Assembly: GCF_000004825.1 (NCBI RefSeq)
Contig: NW_008805074.1
Coordinates: forward strand, 682,001 to 746,000
DNA length: 64,000 nucleotides
Direction: 5' to 3'
DNA from: Heterostelium album PN500
Taxonomy: Eukaryota; Evosea; Eumycetozoa; Acytosteliales; Acytosteliaceae
The notes beneath the pieces are model-generated. The model did not search any database, had not been told where the DNA came from, and was given only the letters and a program-made list of their open reading frames with translations. A program made the position numbers and the translations under genes. This document shows positions 33,740 to 45,985 of this stretch, piece by piece. Each line of letters opens with the position of its first letter. Positions within the stretch are counted from its first letter, which is position 1.

Positions 33740-35413
33740 TTAGTATCATTAAAAAACATAAACATAAATAGTAATAATAATAGTTATAACAACTTACAAG
33801 CAAAAGCATGTCTAATAATTGATAATTGGAAATCTGCTAACAATTCTAAACGTTTTGCTTCTGTAATAACGGGTTCTTCTTTATCTTCGGATTGCTCGTT
33901 GGTGGTGTTAGTGGCAACAGGTTTCTTTCCTCTTTTCATTGCAACCAACTCATCGTGTTTTCTCTTACGATCCTCTTTCAACTCCTTTTTGTATTGTCTC
34001 TTTCCATGTTTATCCAATGTCTTTTTGAATGCTGTCTTTGACAACTGTGCTGCTGTCTCCATCATTGTAGCTTCTTTCGACAACTTTACACTGTTGTTGC
34101 TGTTGCTGCTGCTAGTTGAACCAATAACACCAACACCACCAGACTTTTCAATCAATTCATCTACAATATCGTCATTCTCTTCGGTTGCTGCACCACCACC
34201 ACCAGCACCACCAGTTGTACTGGCCAACAAGTAATCCAAACGATTAACAATACCAGAACCAGAACAAGATGGATCACACAAAATATATTGTACATCACTG
34301 AATCTTGGATCATCATGATCTAAATCTAAGAAACTACCATTAACTGCTTCGATATCTAAAGATAATAATGTACATTATTATAAAAATTGAAAGTTAGTTC
34401 ACAATAAACTTTTTTACTTTGTTATTATTAACATTATATTACTTTTACAATGTGATCTATTTGTAAGTTTAATAAGTGTGTTCATTCTCTTTATATCCTT
34501 TTCGATGGCATAGATCTTTCCTGTGTTTGACATTTGTGCACTGACCAACGATGTTTTGTTGCCCGGTGCCGAACAAGAGTCGATACAAACAACGTTCTTT
34601 GGTGGATCGAGAATGTATGCTGGCAAACAACTTGCTTTGTCCTGTAGGATGATCTTTCCGCTGTGAAGATACTGGTGATCGTGAAGATCAACGACACCCG
34701 AGAATATAAGTATCTCCTTGAAGTCGTTGTCCTGATAGAATATCTTGTTATCATCACCGAAATCCACTTTATTACTAGAGGAATCTTTAGTAACAGTTGG
34801 AAGTTCACTACCGGTGTACGACTTTAACTGATAACCTTCCTTTACGAATCCAGCAATGACTTCGGTTGGTTGAGCAACGTTGGTATTCACTCTAACGTAA
34901 CGAGGTAGAACCACTGGATTTCTAATGGAATCCGGTAGTAAGTCGATGTTGTTACTCACCTTACTCTTGATCTTTAGTCGCGCCAGTGAAGATGACAACT
35001 GCACTTTGAATGCCATCACCGATTTCTTTGCGTGACCACCTCCTTTTATTGATTGCTGTTGACTGAATAGCAAATCGTAGATCATCACCAACAACATGCT
35101 ATACTTTAACTTTGTAATCTTTTCATCTTTCAACTGTGGAACCATAAGCAGTAATTCATCTATAATCTCTTTATCTATGTGAATAAAGATAATAGCAAAC
35201 AAACAAAAGAAATATATAAGTATATAATTATATTGTTGTTGTTGTTGTTGTTGTTTTTTTAAATTTACATTTCAAAGTTTCACAAACCAATGCATAACAT
35301 GTTTTACTCTTTGATTCGGTGGTTGACGATTGGAATGATAAACCTTTGATACTACCCTTCTTTTGAAGAAGTTTATCGATTACACTCGATGCTTGTATAT
35401 AGAAATCACACAT
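32742..35413 (-). CDS. nsun5: NSUN5/Rcm1-type 25S/28S rRNA m5C methyltransferase
   Basis: Five exons, 35413-35269, 35174-34443, 34355-33798, 33672-33502 and 33418-32742, give 712 aa. The N-terminal region with KGSIKGLSFQSS and YALVCETLK is NSUN5-specific. The SAM-binding motif is CIDSCSAPGNKT. The two motif cysteines of the NOL1/NOP2/Sun family are in DPSCSGSG and VYSTCSIHQ. The last domain strand is NDNTIGFFVACFEKI. The homologous yeast enzyme methylates C2278 of 25S rRNA. Two insertions make it much longer than the usual 430 aa: a Gly/Ser/Asn and Lys/Arg-rich segment inside the catalytic domain (exon 3, after SGSGIVNRLDYLL), and a C-terminal acidic, then Asn-rich tail from an ATT microsatellite. 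Confidence 0.93.
32811..32862. repeat. (ATT)n microsatellite encoding poly-Asn
   Basis: An ATT run within the last exon of the NSUN5 gene; read on the minus strand it gives AAT codons, so the repeat is translated as an asparagine tract. Confidence 0.85.
33686..33739. repeat. (AAT)n microsatellite in an intron
   Basis: An uninterrupted AAT run within the third intron of NSUN5 (33673-33797). The intron still has a clean donor and acceptor. Confidence 0.85.
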
Positions 35414-36094
35414 ATTTTAATGTTATTATATATTGAATGACTCTATCTATTAGTCAAAAACAGAACTTTGATTTGATTCTATTTTAAAATTATAATAAAA
35501 TAAAATATTTCGTTCGTTTTTTTTTGTTTTTTTATTAAAATTTAATTAATTCAATTCTACCACTTTTTTTTGTAGAATTTGGATTTGTCCAACACATTTA
35601 TTTGGTAATCTTTATATCAAAATACAATAAGAAAGAAAATCTAAAAAGTTTTTAAACAAAACTCATAATAATTACGCTCTACAATAAAAAGAAATAGATC
35701 TAATTTATTCAACACTGAGATCAAATAATTAATATCTAGATTTCTTATTCTCATGTATGTTGTGTTAGACTTTTTAAGATATCCTTGGTATTTGGTTAGA
35801 TAGATAGTGTATTTAAAGTTAATATTAAAAAAAATAAAAAAACAAATCTTTTTGTCATTTTTTCTAAAAAAAAATCCTGGTTTTAATAATAATATTTTAA
35901 AATAATTATCGTGAAAAACAACTAATAATTTGGTGTGGTATGAGTTGACTAAACCAGTTAGTTTAAAAATAGAAAAAACAATGTCAATGGTTCTCATCAT
36001 TCATATCATAAAGTAAATCATATAAAAAATATTATTATAATATATAATAAATAAAAGAAGACTTTATCTTTTGTTAATTTGTTTGTTTGTTTAA
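35414..36094. other. Divergent spacer with a 119-codon minus-strand open frame
   Basis: This lies between NSUN5 (-) and the 490-aa gene (+). A minus-strand frame from ATG at 36000 to 35641 encodes 119 residues rich in Phe, Ile, Tyr and Lys (for example RRNDKK-like FFFRKNDKKICFF). Composition is no different from surrounding AT-rich DNA and no domain is recognised, so it is probably chance, though its length is unusual for such DNA. Confidence 0.35.
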
Positions 36095-37567
36095 ATGTCA
36101 TCATCATCTACAACATCAACAGCAGAATCACCATCAACATCAAGTGAAATACTTGCAAAACTACCACAGAACATTGCATTGATTTTCGCAAAAGAAGACG
36201 ATGAGTATACTATTGTCGATTACATAACTCTAATGGAGTATATTTTTGTTACCAGTGCGAAATCGGACATTTCCTATCTTTATACTTGTCTAACGAAACT
36301 GTATTTCCAACTATTAAAAGCGAATAGTAATTACAATCATGAAGATGAAAATGAACAATCCAATGGTAGTGGTATCAATGAAGTTCATCTAAATGCATTC
36401 AAACAATTGCTATTGGTTCTACCAAAGAATGGTATTGCACTCATTGATTCATCATTACAATTGTCGTTTGCAAGATGTTATTACTTGGTTTTGTTACTTT
36501 CCTGTCAATCGAGTGATGCCGAAGTTGTGGTGGACAACGGTGACCATGGTCAACTCTCGAAATACAATCAACTTCTCAATGAAACGATTGAAGCGATCGA
36601 TGAACATGTCAAAAATAACGTGAAGGAGTATCTCTATGGTGCTCATTTCTTCTATCAAATGGCAAAGAACGCTGCTTATTTCAAGTTGAAATCATCATCA
36701 ACAACATCATCTTCATCAAGTGACGAATCATCATCGTCACCACCATTGGAGAGTTGGTTCCATTCAGCTGTTAAAATTCATAGAATTTCTTACAAAATCG
36801 AGCATGAAGAGGAGTTGGAAGCGTTCTGTGAGTATCTCGCTCAGTTGCAAGACGATGGAGACGTTGATCAACAATCTGCTATCACCATGATGCTTTGTGC
36901 ATCGGTGTTGGAGATCAGTGAACGTTGCATTCTTAACATAACACAGCAAACACAGCAAATGCAAGATGTAATGAGACAGGTGCTTCTTCAACTCTCTATG
37001 GGATCGCTGTTTTACAAGTCCGACTTTGAGACGATATTTCCAAAGATTCGAAAAGCATTGATATTCGTTGCTGTCAGAAACGACGATCTCTCACAGAAGC
37101 AACAATCGTTTGAACAGTTTACACAAGGTTTGAATATGTACACCAATTACATTCAGATCGAAGCTGACAATGCAAAAGAGTTTCTCGATGCCAAGCGAGA
37201 GGAACTTGCCAAACTCGAAATCGATTATAACAAGGTTAAAGATATAATATCAACATCAACAACATCAACATCAACAGAAAAAGATAATAATAATGATAAT
37301 AATCAATTGGTTGACAATGTAGATATTAAACATTTCATTGAAACCTATCATTCAAAAGATGATGAAGATGAAGATGAAAAAGAAGAAAATAAGAAACAAG
37401 AGAATGATAATCTATCTATTGAAAATAGAATTAAAGAGATCCATTCAAAGAGTAAAAGTGAAATACTCGAAAGAATCAATGTATACCAATGGGTATCGAA
37501 TGTTTTCACTGATACCAACGCTGTTAGACGTATATTTTACGGAGAGATATTGTCTGATTTTCAATAA
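36095..37567 (+). CDS. Unrecognised 490-aa helical protein
   Basis: A single exon opening with a Ser/Thr-rich leader (about 1-20). The body is mostly helical and soluble-looking, with Leu-rich segments (LFQLLK-like YLYTCLTKLYFQLLKANSNY; GALIDSS region; MMLCASVLEISERCILNI). A coiled-coil-prone stretch follows (AKEFLDAKREELAKLEIDYN), then an acidic Asp/Glu/Lys linker and a conserved-looking end (INVYQWVSNVFTDTNAVRRI). No signal peptide, membrane helix or catalytic motif is seen. The codon use and steady complexity outside the linkers say it is a real gene. I do not recognise the family. Confidence 0.7.
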   Translation: MSSSSTTSTAESPSTSSEILAKLPQNIALIFAKEDDEYTIVDYITLMEYIFVTSAKSDISYLYTCLTKLYFQLLKANSNYNHEDENEQSNGSGINEVHLNAFKQLLLVLPKNGIALIDSSLQLSFARCYYLVLLLSCQSSDAEVVVDNGDHGQLSKYNQLLNETIEAIDEHVKNNVKEYLYGAHFFYQMAKNAAYFKLKSSSTTSSSSSDESSSSPPLESWFHSAVKIHRISYKIEHEEELEAFCEYLAQLQDDGDVDQQSAITMMLCASVLEISERCILNITQQTQQMQDVMRQVLLQLSMGSLFYKSDFETIFPKIRKALIFVAVRNDDLSQKQQSFEQFTQGLNMYTNYIQIEADNAKEFLDAKREELAKLEIDYNKVKDIISTSTTSTSTEKDNNNDNNQLVDNVDIKHFIETYHSKDDEDEDEKEENKKQENDNLSIENRIKEIHSKSKSEILERINVYQWVSNVFTDTNAVRRIFYGEILSDFQ

Positions 37568-38107
37568 ACCTCTAAAACTATTCTAATTCCAATTCAATTT
37601 AATTATCTTTTTTAAAATTGAAAGTATAATTTTAAACAAGAAATTAATTATAATAAAATTCCGATTTAAAAATAACTAGTTATGTAATAATCATTCAAAA
37701 CAATAAAAAAAATAAAATAAAAATTCGTTCAATCAATTTTGTTTTATTTTAGTAAATAATTCTAAGAAAGTAAAAGGATTTTTGTTTTTTAACTTTTTTG
37801 CAAATGACAAATTTATAAATTTATTTACATTTTTTTATTTATTTTTTGTTTATATTATTATTTTATTATTATCAAGTGTTTGTTGTAGTGCAATAATGAA
37901 TAGTATTTTACTGTTTTGATGATAGATTTATTTTAGATTTTGATAGATTAGATTAGAGTAGAGTAGATTAGAGTAGAGTAGATTTGATTCGATTAGATTG
38001 ATTGTTAGGAACATATAGTAATAGTTTAGATAGATACGAAGGTTAGATAGATTAGACCGTTTAGTACACAAACAAACAAACAAACCAACAAACAAACAAA
38101 AACAACA
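37568..38107. other. Spacer
   Basis: AT-rich 5' flank of EXO1, with a short imperfect tandem repeat of GATTAGAGTAGAGTA type at about 37935-38000 and a CAAACAAA run just before the start codon. No gene is seen. Confidence 0.5.
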
Positions 38108-40113
38108 ATGGGGATAGCTGGTTTATTAAAGTTGCTATCCCCGGTTACCAAACGTATTCATATCAGTGAATACGCAAACAAAAGAATAGCCATCGATGGA
38201 TATTGTTGGTTGCACAAAGCAGTCTATTCATGTAGTCAAGAGCTATGTATGAATATACCAACTACAAAGTATGTATTATATATATATATTAACTAGCTTA
38301 AACAACAACAACAAAAACAACAAAAACAAAACAAATATTAATCTTATCTTTAATTATATAATTATAGATTTATAAATTATTGTATATCATTAATAAATAT
38401 GTTGAAACAGAATAAAGTGATACCGGTGATTGTATTTGATGGTGGAGCTCTGCCCAATAAGAAAGTGACAGAAGATGAACGTAGAGGTAAACGTGAGCAT
38501 ATGAAAGCGATGGCACACGCATATCTTATGGAAGGCAACGCTGCAGAGGCGAATCGATGCTTTCAGAAAGCGGTAGATGTCACGCCGACCATGGCATTCC
38601 TTCTCATCAAAGTACTCCGTCAAATGAACATAGAATACCTCGTTGCACCCTACGAAGCCGATGCTCAACTTGCATACCTCGCTGTCACCGGTCAAGTAGA
38701 TGCAGTGCTCACCGAAGATTCTGATTTAGTTGCATATGGTACACCAAATGTAAATATATATCAATTTACATAATAACTACTAAACTTGTTTCATTAACTA
38801 ACTAAACAATAACGACTACTACTACTACTACTATTACTATTACGACTAACTTTTTAGATGCTATTTAAAATGGATAAAGAAGGATATTGTGAAGAGATTA
38901 AAACAGAGGATTTAGCTACTTGCAAAGGAAAGGATTATGATTTGGCAGATTTCAATTTGACGATGTTGAGGCATATGTGTATATTGTCGGGTTGTGATTA
39001 CTTACCGTCACTCACTGGTATGGGTTTGAAGACAGCCTACAAGTATCTGAAGAAACATCGTGATATCGAGAAGATCTTCAAGGTACTGAGAATGGAGAAA
39101 GGCATGCATACCAACTATATCGAACAGTTCTATAAAGCTGATCTCACCTTTAGACATCAGCGTGTATTCGATCCTTGTTTACGAGAGTTAGTACATTTCT
39201 CACCAATAGATAAAGAGAAAACTTATAATTTCGAATCAATCGATTTCCTTGGAGAGTAAGTAATCACCAAAATACAATAATCAATCAAACTATAATTTAT
39301 ACTAACTAAAACTATTTATCTATCTATAACTATAGATTTATTGAAAATGAAATAGCAGAAAAGATTGCAAAAGGTATTATCGATCCCAACTCCAAACAAT
39401 CGTTCGATGAGAATGTTCCTACACCAAACATTACATTCAATACACAACCAAAGAAATCATTTTTAAGTTCTCATGAAACCAATAAGATTACAAATTATTT
39501 CGGTATGTAGAGAGAGAGAGAGAGAGAAAGAAAGAAGAGGGAAAGAGATATTGATGATTTTATAGTTGAATTGTTAATTAACCAATCAATTAATCAATCA
39601 TTCGCATACAGATAAAACAAGTGGATCCACTTTAACAACAAAAGTAGTACAGCAAAATGACGATACCAGATATGACGAATTCGATTTGGAAAGTGATATA
39701 GAAGAAGAGAATTTGAAATACAAAGAAGAGAATGATGATGATGAAGATAATGATCAAACTTCCTATTATTGTATGTTTGCGAAAATATATGCTTAAAAGA
39801 AGAAGATTTTTTATATTAACTTTTATTTTGAAAACAAAACCATAGCTAAAACACCAATATTAAAAACAACAGATGGAGATGGTAATACATATACTACTAA
39901 TAGTGATAATAATCAAAATAAGATAGTTACCAGTAGTTATTTCTCAACTTCAAAGATATCGGTAGATGACAGTTTTGAAATCGAAGATTATGAGATTAAA
40001 TATGAAGAACAAAATGAAGAAGAACAACAACAAATTACTTATTATCAACAGCAACAATCACAGCAACAACAACTACAACTACCACCACCAAGATTAACAT
40101 CTTCTTATTTTTC

Positions 40114-40160
<47 letters not shown>

Positions 40161-41329
40161 CATCTTCACAAGGTTCACAATCAGATAACAACAATAATAA
40201 TGCTGGTAAAACATTTAAAAAGAATAGTTTAGTTACAGATCAGAGAGTCAGTTTAAATATATTCGATCAATTTATGTATAAGAAGAAAGAAAGTGTTTTA
40301 ATGACAAACACTTCAACTACAACAACAACAACCACAACAACATCTTCAACACCATCTTATTCCAACAACAATTTTAATAGTAGTTTCAGTAGTAGCAGCA
40401 GCAGTGGCAGCTCTGGTAGTATAGATAACAATTGTAATTTAAATAACAGCAGCAATAATCTTAACAGTTCATCCGAAGGCATAAGAAGAAAAACACTTTT
40501 ATTTTCACAAAATCAAGCATCACCTTATCAACCTGCAAAAAGAAAAGATATCTATGATTTCGATCAACAGCAACAACAATCACCATATCAACAGCAAAAT
40601 CAACAACAACAACAACAACGTCAACCTCATCAACCTTTTTTCAAAAAGAAGTAAGTCAATCATATTTTAATGAATCTTGATTTTATTTATTTATTAATTA
40701 TTTTCTTTTTTAGTAAAATAACAACGGTAAGCGCACCAACATCATCATCTACACCATCATCACCAACAGAAAACCACCAATCAACAAACACACAAGAAGA
40801 CAACAGCTTTAAATTTATACAACCAAAGAAATCCAGTAGTTTACCATCGTTTAACACCGATTCAATATTTGAAGATGACAGTAGCGATGAAGAGCTCTTC
40901 AATCAATCGAATTTCTCTGATTCTCCAATTAAATTTGTCAAGGAATCACCACCACAATCACCACACATCACACCACCAACAAACCGTATGACGACTATCA
41001 ACAAACCTATTTCTCCCGAATTAAATCATTCAATTAATCTGAGTCCGCCTCCAAAGTTTGAAATCAATCAAGAGGTACCCAATGATACCAAGAAATATGG
41101 AAGCACCTCTGACGAAATCGTTTCCAAATATTTCTCACCAGCAAGGACATCATTGGCAGCAACACCTGCAACCCGTAAGTTATAAATCAAACAATAACTT
41201 TCAACGTTTTTGCAAACTCTTATTAATTCATTATTTAATCATTCTCTTTTTTTCAAAATAATAATAGCAACATTTTCATGGAGAGCAAGACTTTCACAAA
41301 AGTACCGAGAATCTCAAAGTAGTGCATAA
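38108..41329 (+). CDS. exo1: Exonuclease 1 (EXO1), Rad2/XPG family
   Basis: Eight exons, 38108-38268, 38368-38749, 38858-39255, 39336-39502, 39612-39770, 39846-40650, 40714-41174 and 41268-41329, sum exactly to 864 codons plus stop. The N-terminus [15 protein letters not shown] and catalytic acids Asp30 (AIDGY) and Asp78 (VFDGG) match human EXO1 numbering. The XPG-I motif [19 protein letters not shown] and [12 protein letters not shown] follow. The enzyme resects 5' strands in mismatch repair, double-strand-break repair and recombination; that role is by homology. The C-terminal half is disordered, with acidic, poly-Gln (40110-40160) and Ser/Asn runs, and ends in a short basic exon ([15 protein letters not shown]). 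It converges on the mucolipin gene with only 132 bp between stops. Confidence 0.95.
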
Positions 41330-41461
41330 AGAAAAAAAAACAATACAAACTAAAAAAAAGGAGAACTTTTGCTGGTTCTCTGATTAATAATGTTTTCTTT
41401 TGTTTAAACACTTTTTTCGTTTTTAAAAATAAATAATTTGTTCTTTTTATATATTTGTTTA

Positions 41462-44149
41462 TTAATCTGATTCTGGATCGGTGTAGAAATTAATTACATC
41501 CGCATTATCATTGTTGTTATTGTTGTTGTTGTTGTCGTTACTGACACCGGTTCCATTGTTGTTTCCTGCAGTGTTGTTGTTGTTGTCGTCGTCTTGCTTG
41601 TTCGATACCGATAGCTTTTGAGATTGAATCAACGATTCGATTCTCGAGTGAATCGATGCCTTCACCAATTTCTGAATGTCCTTGTTGAATTCGACTTGTC
41701 TCTCCAAAATCGACTTGGAGATGTCTTCGACGATGGAATCCATATCCAATGCATCGACTGCACGGTCGGTAGTTAGAATTTGTGATTCGGTCAACTTCTT
41801 GTTGGTCTGGAACTTGTTCTTTAGCTTTCTAATTGTATTCTTCTTTCTTCTTCTCTTCTTTTCTTCCTGGTCCGACTCTGAGTCGGAACTTAATCCCAAC
41901 AACTTGTCCCAAATCTCATCGTCGAGATTCAACTCATCATCACCACCACCGTTTCTTCTTTCTTCTTCCTCATCAGCTTTTCTTTGGAGTTTAGATTTAA
42001 TCTATTATTTAAATTATATGCGAATTAGTTAGTTATAACTTTCAACATTGTTTTGTTTTGTTTTGTTTTTTTTTTTTTGATTGGATTTGAATTGAATTTA
42101 CACTTACACCAACGCATTGAGAATAGGCACCCTCCATAATAGCAATGTAGATGTTTGCAACGGCATACATTGAAATGAATACAAATACAAAGAAATAAAT
42201 TCTTGAAACGATTGGACTCTTCTCTGTTGCTCTAAAGGTTGATTGTATATCGTCACCATTCTGCAAACCAAAGAGAGTTACCATTGCCTCACCGATAGAA
42301 CTGAATCTAGAAGAGGTCTCTGAGAAGTACATTAAACCAAACAAAGCAAATCCAATGAAAATTGGAAGACTACCAGCTGAAAATCTTAAAATAGTTGGTA
42401 AACCTGATCCCAATGCTCTAATTAAAGCCTTTAATAAAAAAAGAAATCAATTAATTAATTCAGAATATTCATATTTGGTTGAATAAAGAAAAACATTAAA
42501 TATACTTACAATTGATTTTGGATCGAATTCTAGATAACGAATGAGATTGATCCACGATAAGAGTGTGGCGAAACCAATCAACAACTTGGTAGCGTGTGAA
42601 CTTGCTTCGAAAAAGTCGAGTGTTGCACCGACAATAGTACAAAGGTTACAGATGAAACAAACGATGAACCAGAGATTGAAGAATCTCAATTTGGTTCTCA
42701 CTGGGAGTGATCCCCAATTGATGGTCGCAGTGAGCTTCTGCTTGGTTGAAATTCTACGGACCAATCTCTTGGTTCTCTGGAAGGTCTTGAATGAGAACAT
42801 AAACGATCTCCACGCCATAACCTGAGATAACAATGAGAAAATAATCAATATGATTTCCAAAATCATCTTTGACGATTGAATTAATTTCGAATATGGAACT
42901 AAAATTAATGATTGCAATTAGATAAACTTATTTTTAAACTATGATGAAATAAAATCTTAAATACATACGATCTGTAACTCTTGTTTTAGTAGCTTCAACG
43001 GTGGTTGCAATTCTTCCACTTTGAACAGAGTTATCGAATACTACATCTACATTCCATGTATACTCCACTGGATGATCGTATTGAAGATGAATGTTTGAAA
43101 ATGTGAAACGTAACCTCATACTCTCCATACAGAAGAACATCTGCTGTAGATCCTCAAGTGTGTGATTATCGAGATTCAATGGACCCAAATCATCGGAATT
43201 CACAACATACGATGTGGTAACTGTGTCGGTATTGGCCGAGATGATATTGGTATCGAATACCTGACTACAGTCTTTATACATCGATATATACAATGTTGCA
43301 TCGAAAGGTGGTACCGAATTTACATTTCCAAGCATCACAAACTTATTGACAGACGTACTAGTGAAATTATTATACTAACAAGTTGATCAAAATAATAATA
43401 ATTAAAAATATTTTAGTATCAATAATAAAACCGATCCAATGAAATCCAGATTGAATCAATTATTAAAAACAAAACATACATTATTTAAATCATTTTGTAT
43501 CATGTCGACTGTATCCTGTACAGTATAAAGATATACTATATTGGCACCGAAATCACCTTCATATTGGAAATCTGTTGGAAAGAATATCTTATACCATGTA
43601 CCTTCAATACCAACTGAATATTCTGTCAAATCACCTGTTTGGATAAATATCTACAAAATTAAAGTTTTGAGTTAAATTAAACTTTGCATATTTTTTTTGG
43701 ATATTTTATACTGAGATAAAGATAATTTTAATTTGAGAATACATACAATTGAAGTTAAACAAACTGTAATTACTAAATGAACTAATAATTTAAATGGGAA
43801 TCTATTATATTTTCTCCATTTTTGTAACCAATCCATATTAATACGATCTGTATTATATATAAATAATATTTATATGATATGATATGATATGATATGATAT
43901 GATATTAATTAGCTTCTTCAAAAAAAAAATGTATTGTAAATATATCTAAACATTGAACTTACCGTCATGAGGCATTTCACCCTTTGGTAGAAATATTCTT
44001 TTCAGTAGACTGACGAACCGGCTCCAATATGATTCATTTGGCTCTTGGTATACACCAAACTCCTCATTATCAGAGTTTATATTGGCTGAAAGCAATGACA
44101 TTGATTCGGATTGGATATTACTCTGATTAAATGGTTCAAAAGAACTCAT
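41462..44149 (-). CDS. mcln: Mucolipin (TRPML) endolysosomal cation channel
   Basis: Seven exons, 44149-43963, 43847-43747, 43650-43480, 43374-42969, 42898-42510, 42428-42108 and 42001-41462, join in phase to 704 aa. An N-terminal cytosolic segment precedes TM1 (PFKLLVHLVITVCLTSI). The large luminal domain, with DHPVEYTWNVDVVFD, is the mucolipin type. TM2-TM6 follow, with the pore loop MVTLFGLQNGDDIQSTF, whose NGDD matches the TRPML selectivity filter, and the last helix (YFFVFVFISMYAVANIYIAI). The C-terminus is charged and Asn-rich with no evident di-leucine or ER signal. In Dictyostelium the single mucolipin acts in endosomal and contractile-vacuole calcium handling. The gene ends close to EXO1. 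Confidence 0.92.
43873..43905. repeat. (GATAT)n tandem repeat in an intron
   Basis: About six to seven units of GATAT within the first intron of the mucolipin gene (43848-43962). Confidence 0.8.
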
Positions 44150-45420
44150 TGTCTATATTTATTCTTATCTATCAATATCAATATCAATATACTATTTCGA
44201 CTTAAAACTATAAGTTATGCTATCTATCTATCTATCTAACTATTTATCTTAAACTAATTTATTTATTTATATATATATACCGCTGGCTGACTATGACCGT
44301 ATCTAACTTATCTATCTATTTATCTTTAGAAAATAATAATGATTAATATTACAGGTTTTAATAAAAAATACAAAACAAAACAAAACCAAAAGGAAAGATA
44401 TTGAAGTTGATTATGTAGTGAGTGATAGTGAGTGGTTGTTTATTATAATAATTAATTCTAATGATTTATCATAAAACTTGTATATATATGTGTTGATTTT
44501 GTTTATTTGTTTATTTGGTTTATCGCTGTGACCCTAAAGTTCAAAAAAAAAAGAAAAAGGGGTGTTTGGAAGTGTGTTTTTTTGTTTAATTGCGAATGGT
44601 GTTTGATTGTGAGTATAAGTTTAATGTAAGAAAGGTGTTTGTATCTTTCTCTTGGGTATATGGTTGATAAATAAAGATTGTTGTTTTGTACAAGATGAGA
44701 TAAAAAAACAAAAAATGAAATGAAAAATAATTAAAAAAAATACATTAAAGTCGAGATTCCTGGGAAAAAGATAATTTTGAAATTGAATTTTCAAAGCTCT
44801 TCTTGTTGCTTGTTTATTTATTTAGATCTTAAAAACAGTACTGTTTGAAAAATGAAAAATATCTGATTTTTTTTGTTGGTTGGAAAGTCTTTGGTTTTCG
44901 TTGGTGGTATTTGGTTTGTTTTTTTAAAATTTTATTTTTTTTATATTTACTTTTTTTTTAAATAACTATACAATCAAAAAATCCTAAATTTATATTTATC
45001 TACAGTAGTTTATAAACTATTATCTTTTTCTCTTCTCAAATTTCTTTCTTTTTATTTTTGTTCATATATTCATTTTGTTTGTTTGTTAAAAAAGATTGGT
45101 ATTTTGGTGACACTTCAATCAAACCTCATTCTAATCCCAATGACCTGATATTTATTTAAAAAACAAAAAAAAAAAAAAGAAAAACTTTTTGTTGAATTTA
45201 CTTTTGCTTTTTCAAATTTATTTATTTATTTTTAGTTGAAGACCAACTTTTCCAAAAGGATAGAGGACTGAGGACTAAGTGTCACTCACTTTTTGATTTG
45301 CTAAAAAAACAAAACACAATCTATAATTTTTTTTTTCAAACCAGGGAAAAAAGCAAACCAAATAAATAAATTTTTTTGATTTGATTTATTATTATTTAAA
45401 ATCAAAACATAAACACAAAC
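44150..45420. other. Upstream region of mucolipin
   Basis: AT-rich, with CTAT repeats right after the mucolipin start (44221-44240) and long T- or A-runs. No coding exon could be supported in this part. Confidence 0.5.
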
Positions 45421-45927
45421 ATGAACAACCAATTATCGAATTTGTACAACACAAAGCAAATCACAACCTCCTATGCTGATCAGTTATTAAGTTATTTTTT
45501 TTTTATTAGTGCGGCCAATGCTAAAGTTTATTTATACTTGTTTGTTGATATCAATGATTTAAAATAGACAATAATAAAAAAAACTTAGAGATTAAAGTGT
45601 CAACAATTGTGGTATACCGTGGATGAATCGGCTTTAATTTATCAAATTTACAAAATTTATCCGGAAATTGTAAGTGGCAGTAGGAGCTCTTGTGTTAAAC
45701 ACTAATATTTGTGAACCTTACATCAATCAGTGTATCTAATTTGCTTTTGTTTTTTTTTGATATTTATAAATATAAATAAAATCTTCTTTTGTTTTTCTTT
45801 TATTTAATACATAATAAGGTGATAATAATTATTTCAATTGTGAATTGTGGAGTTGGTCAATGAAAATTTCAACACATATTGGAGTCAAGTTTTGATAACC
45901 CTGGTAAATATGAATCTATTCTAGAAA
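45421..45927 (+). CDS. Candidate small gene or relic, three phase-0 segments
   Basis: Three coding-like segments lie in the same frame. 45421 onward starts with ATG (MNNQLSNLYNTKQITTSYAD, then NAKVYLYLFVDINDLK and a stop at 45567). 45589-45669 (RLKCQQLWYTVDESALIYQI, then YKIYPEI) is preceded by an AACTTAG acceptor and followed by a perfect GTAAGT donor. 45853-45924 (LVNENFNTYWSQVLITLVNM then NLF, stop) lies after GTGGAG. A first intron would have to start with GT inside the first segment (for example GTTTAT after NAK or GTTGAT after LF). The helical pattern faintly recalls an RGS domain, which I cannot confirm. It may be a short gene or a decayed one. It lies on the strand opposite to both neighbours and ends 59 bp before the DTD stop. 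Confidence 0.35.
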
Positions 45928-45985
45928 TGTATGAGGTAATGAATGTGTTTGTTGTTTTAGTGCTTTCTTTTTTTACAATCATTGA

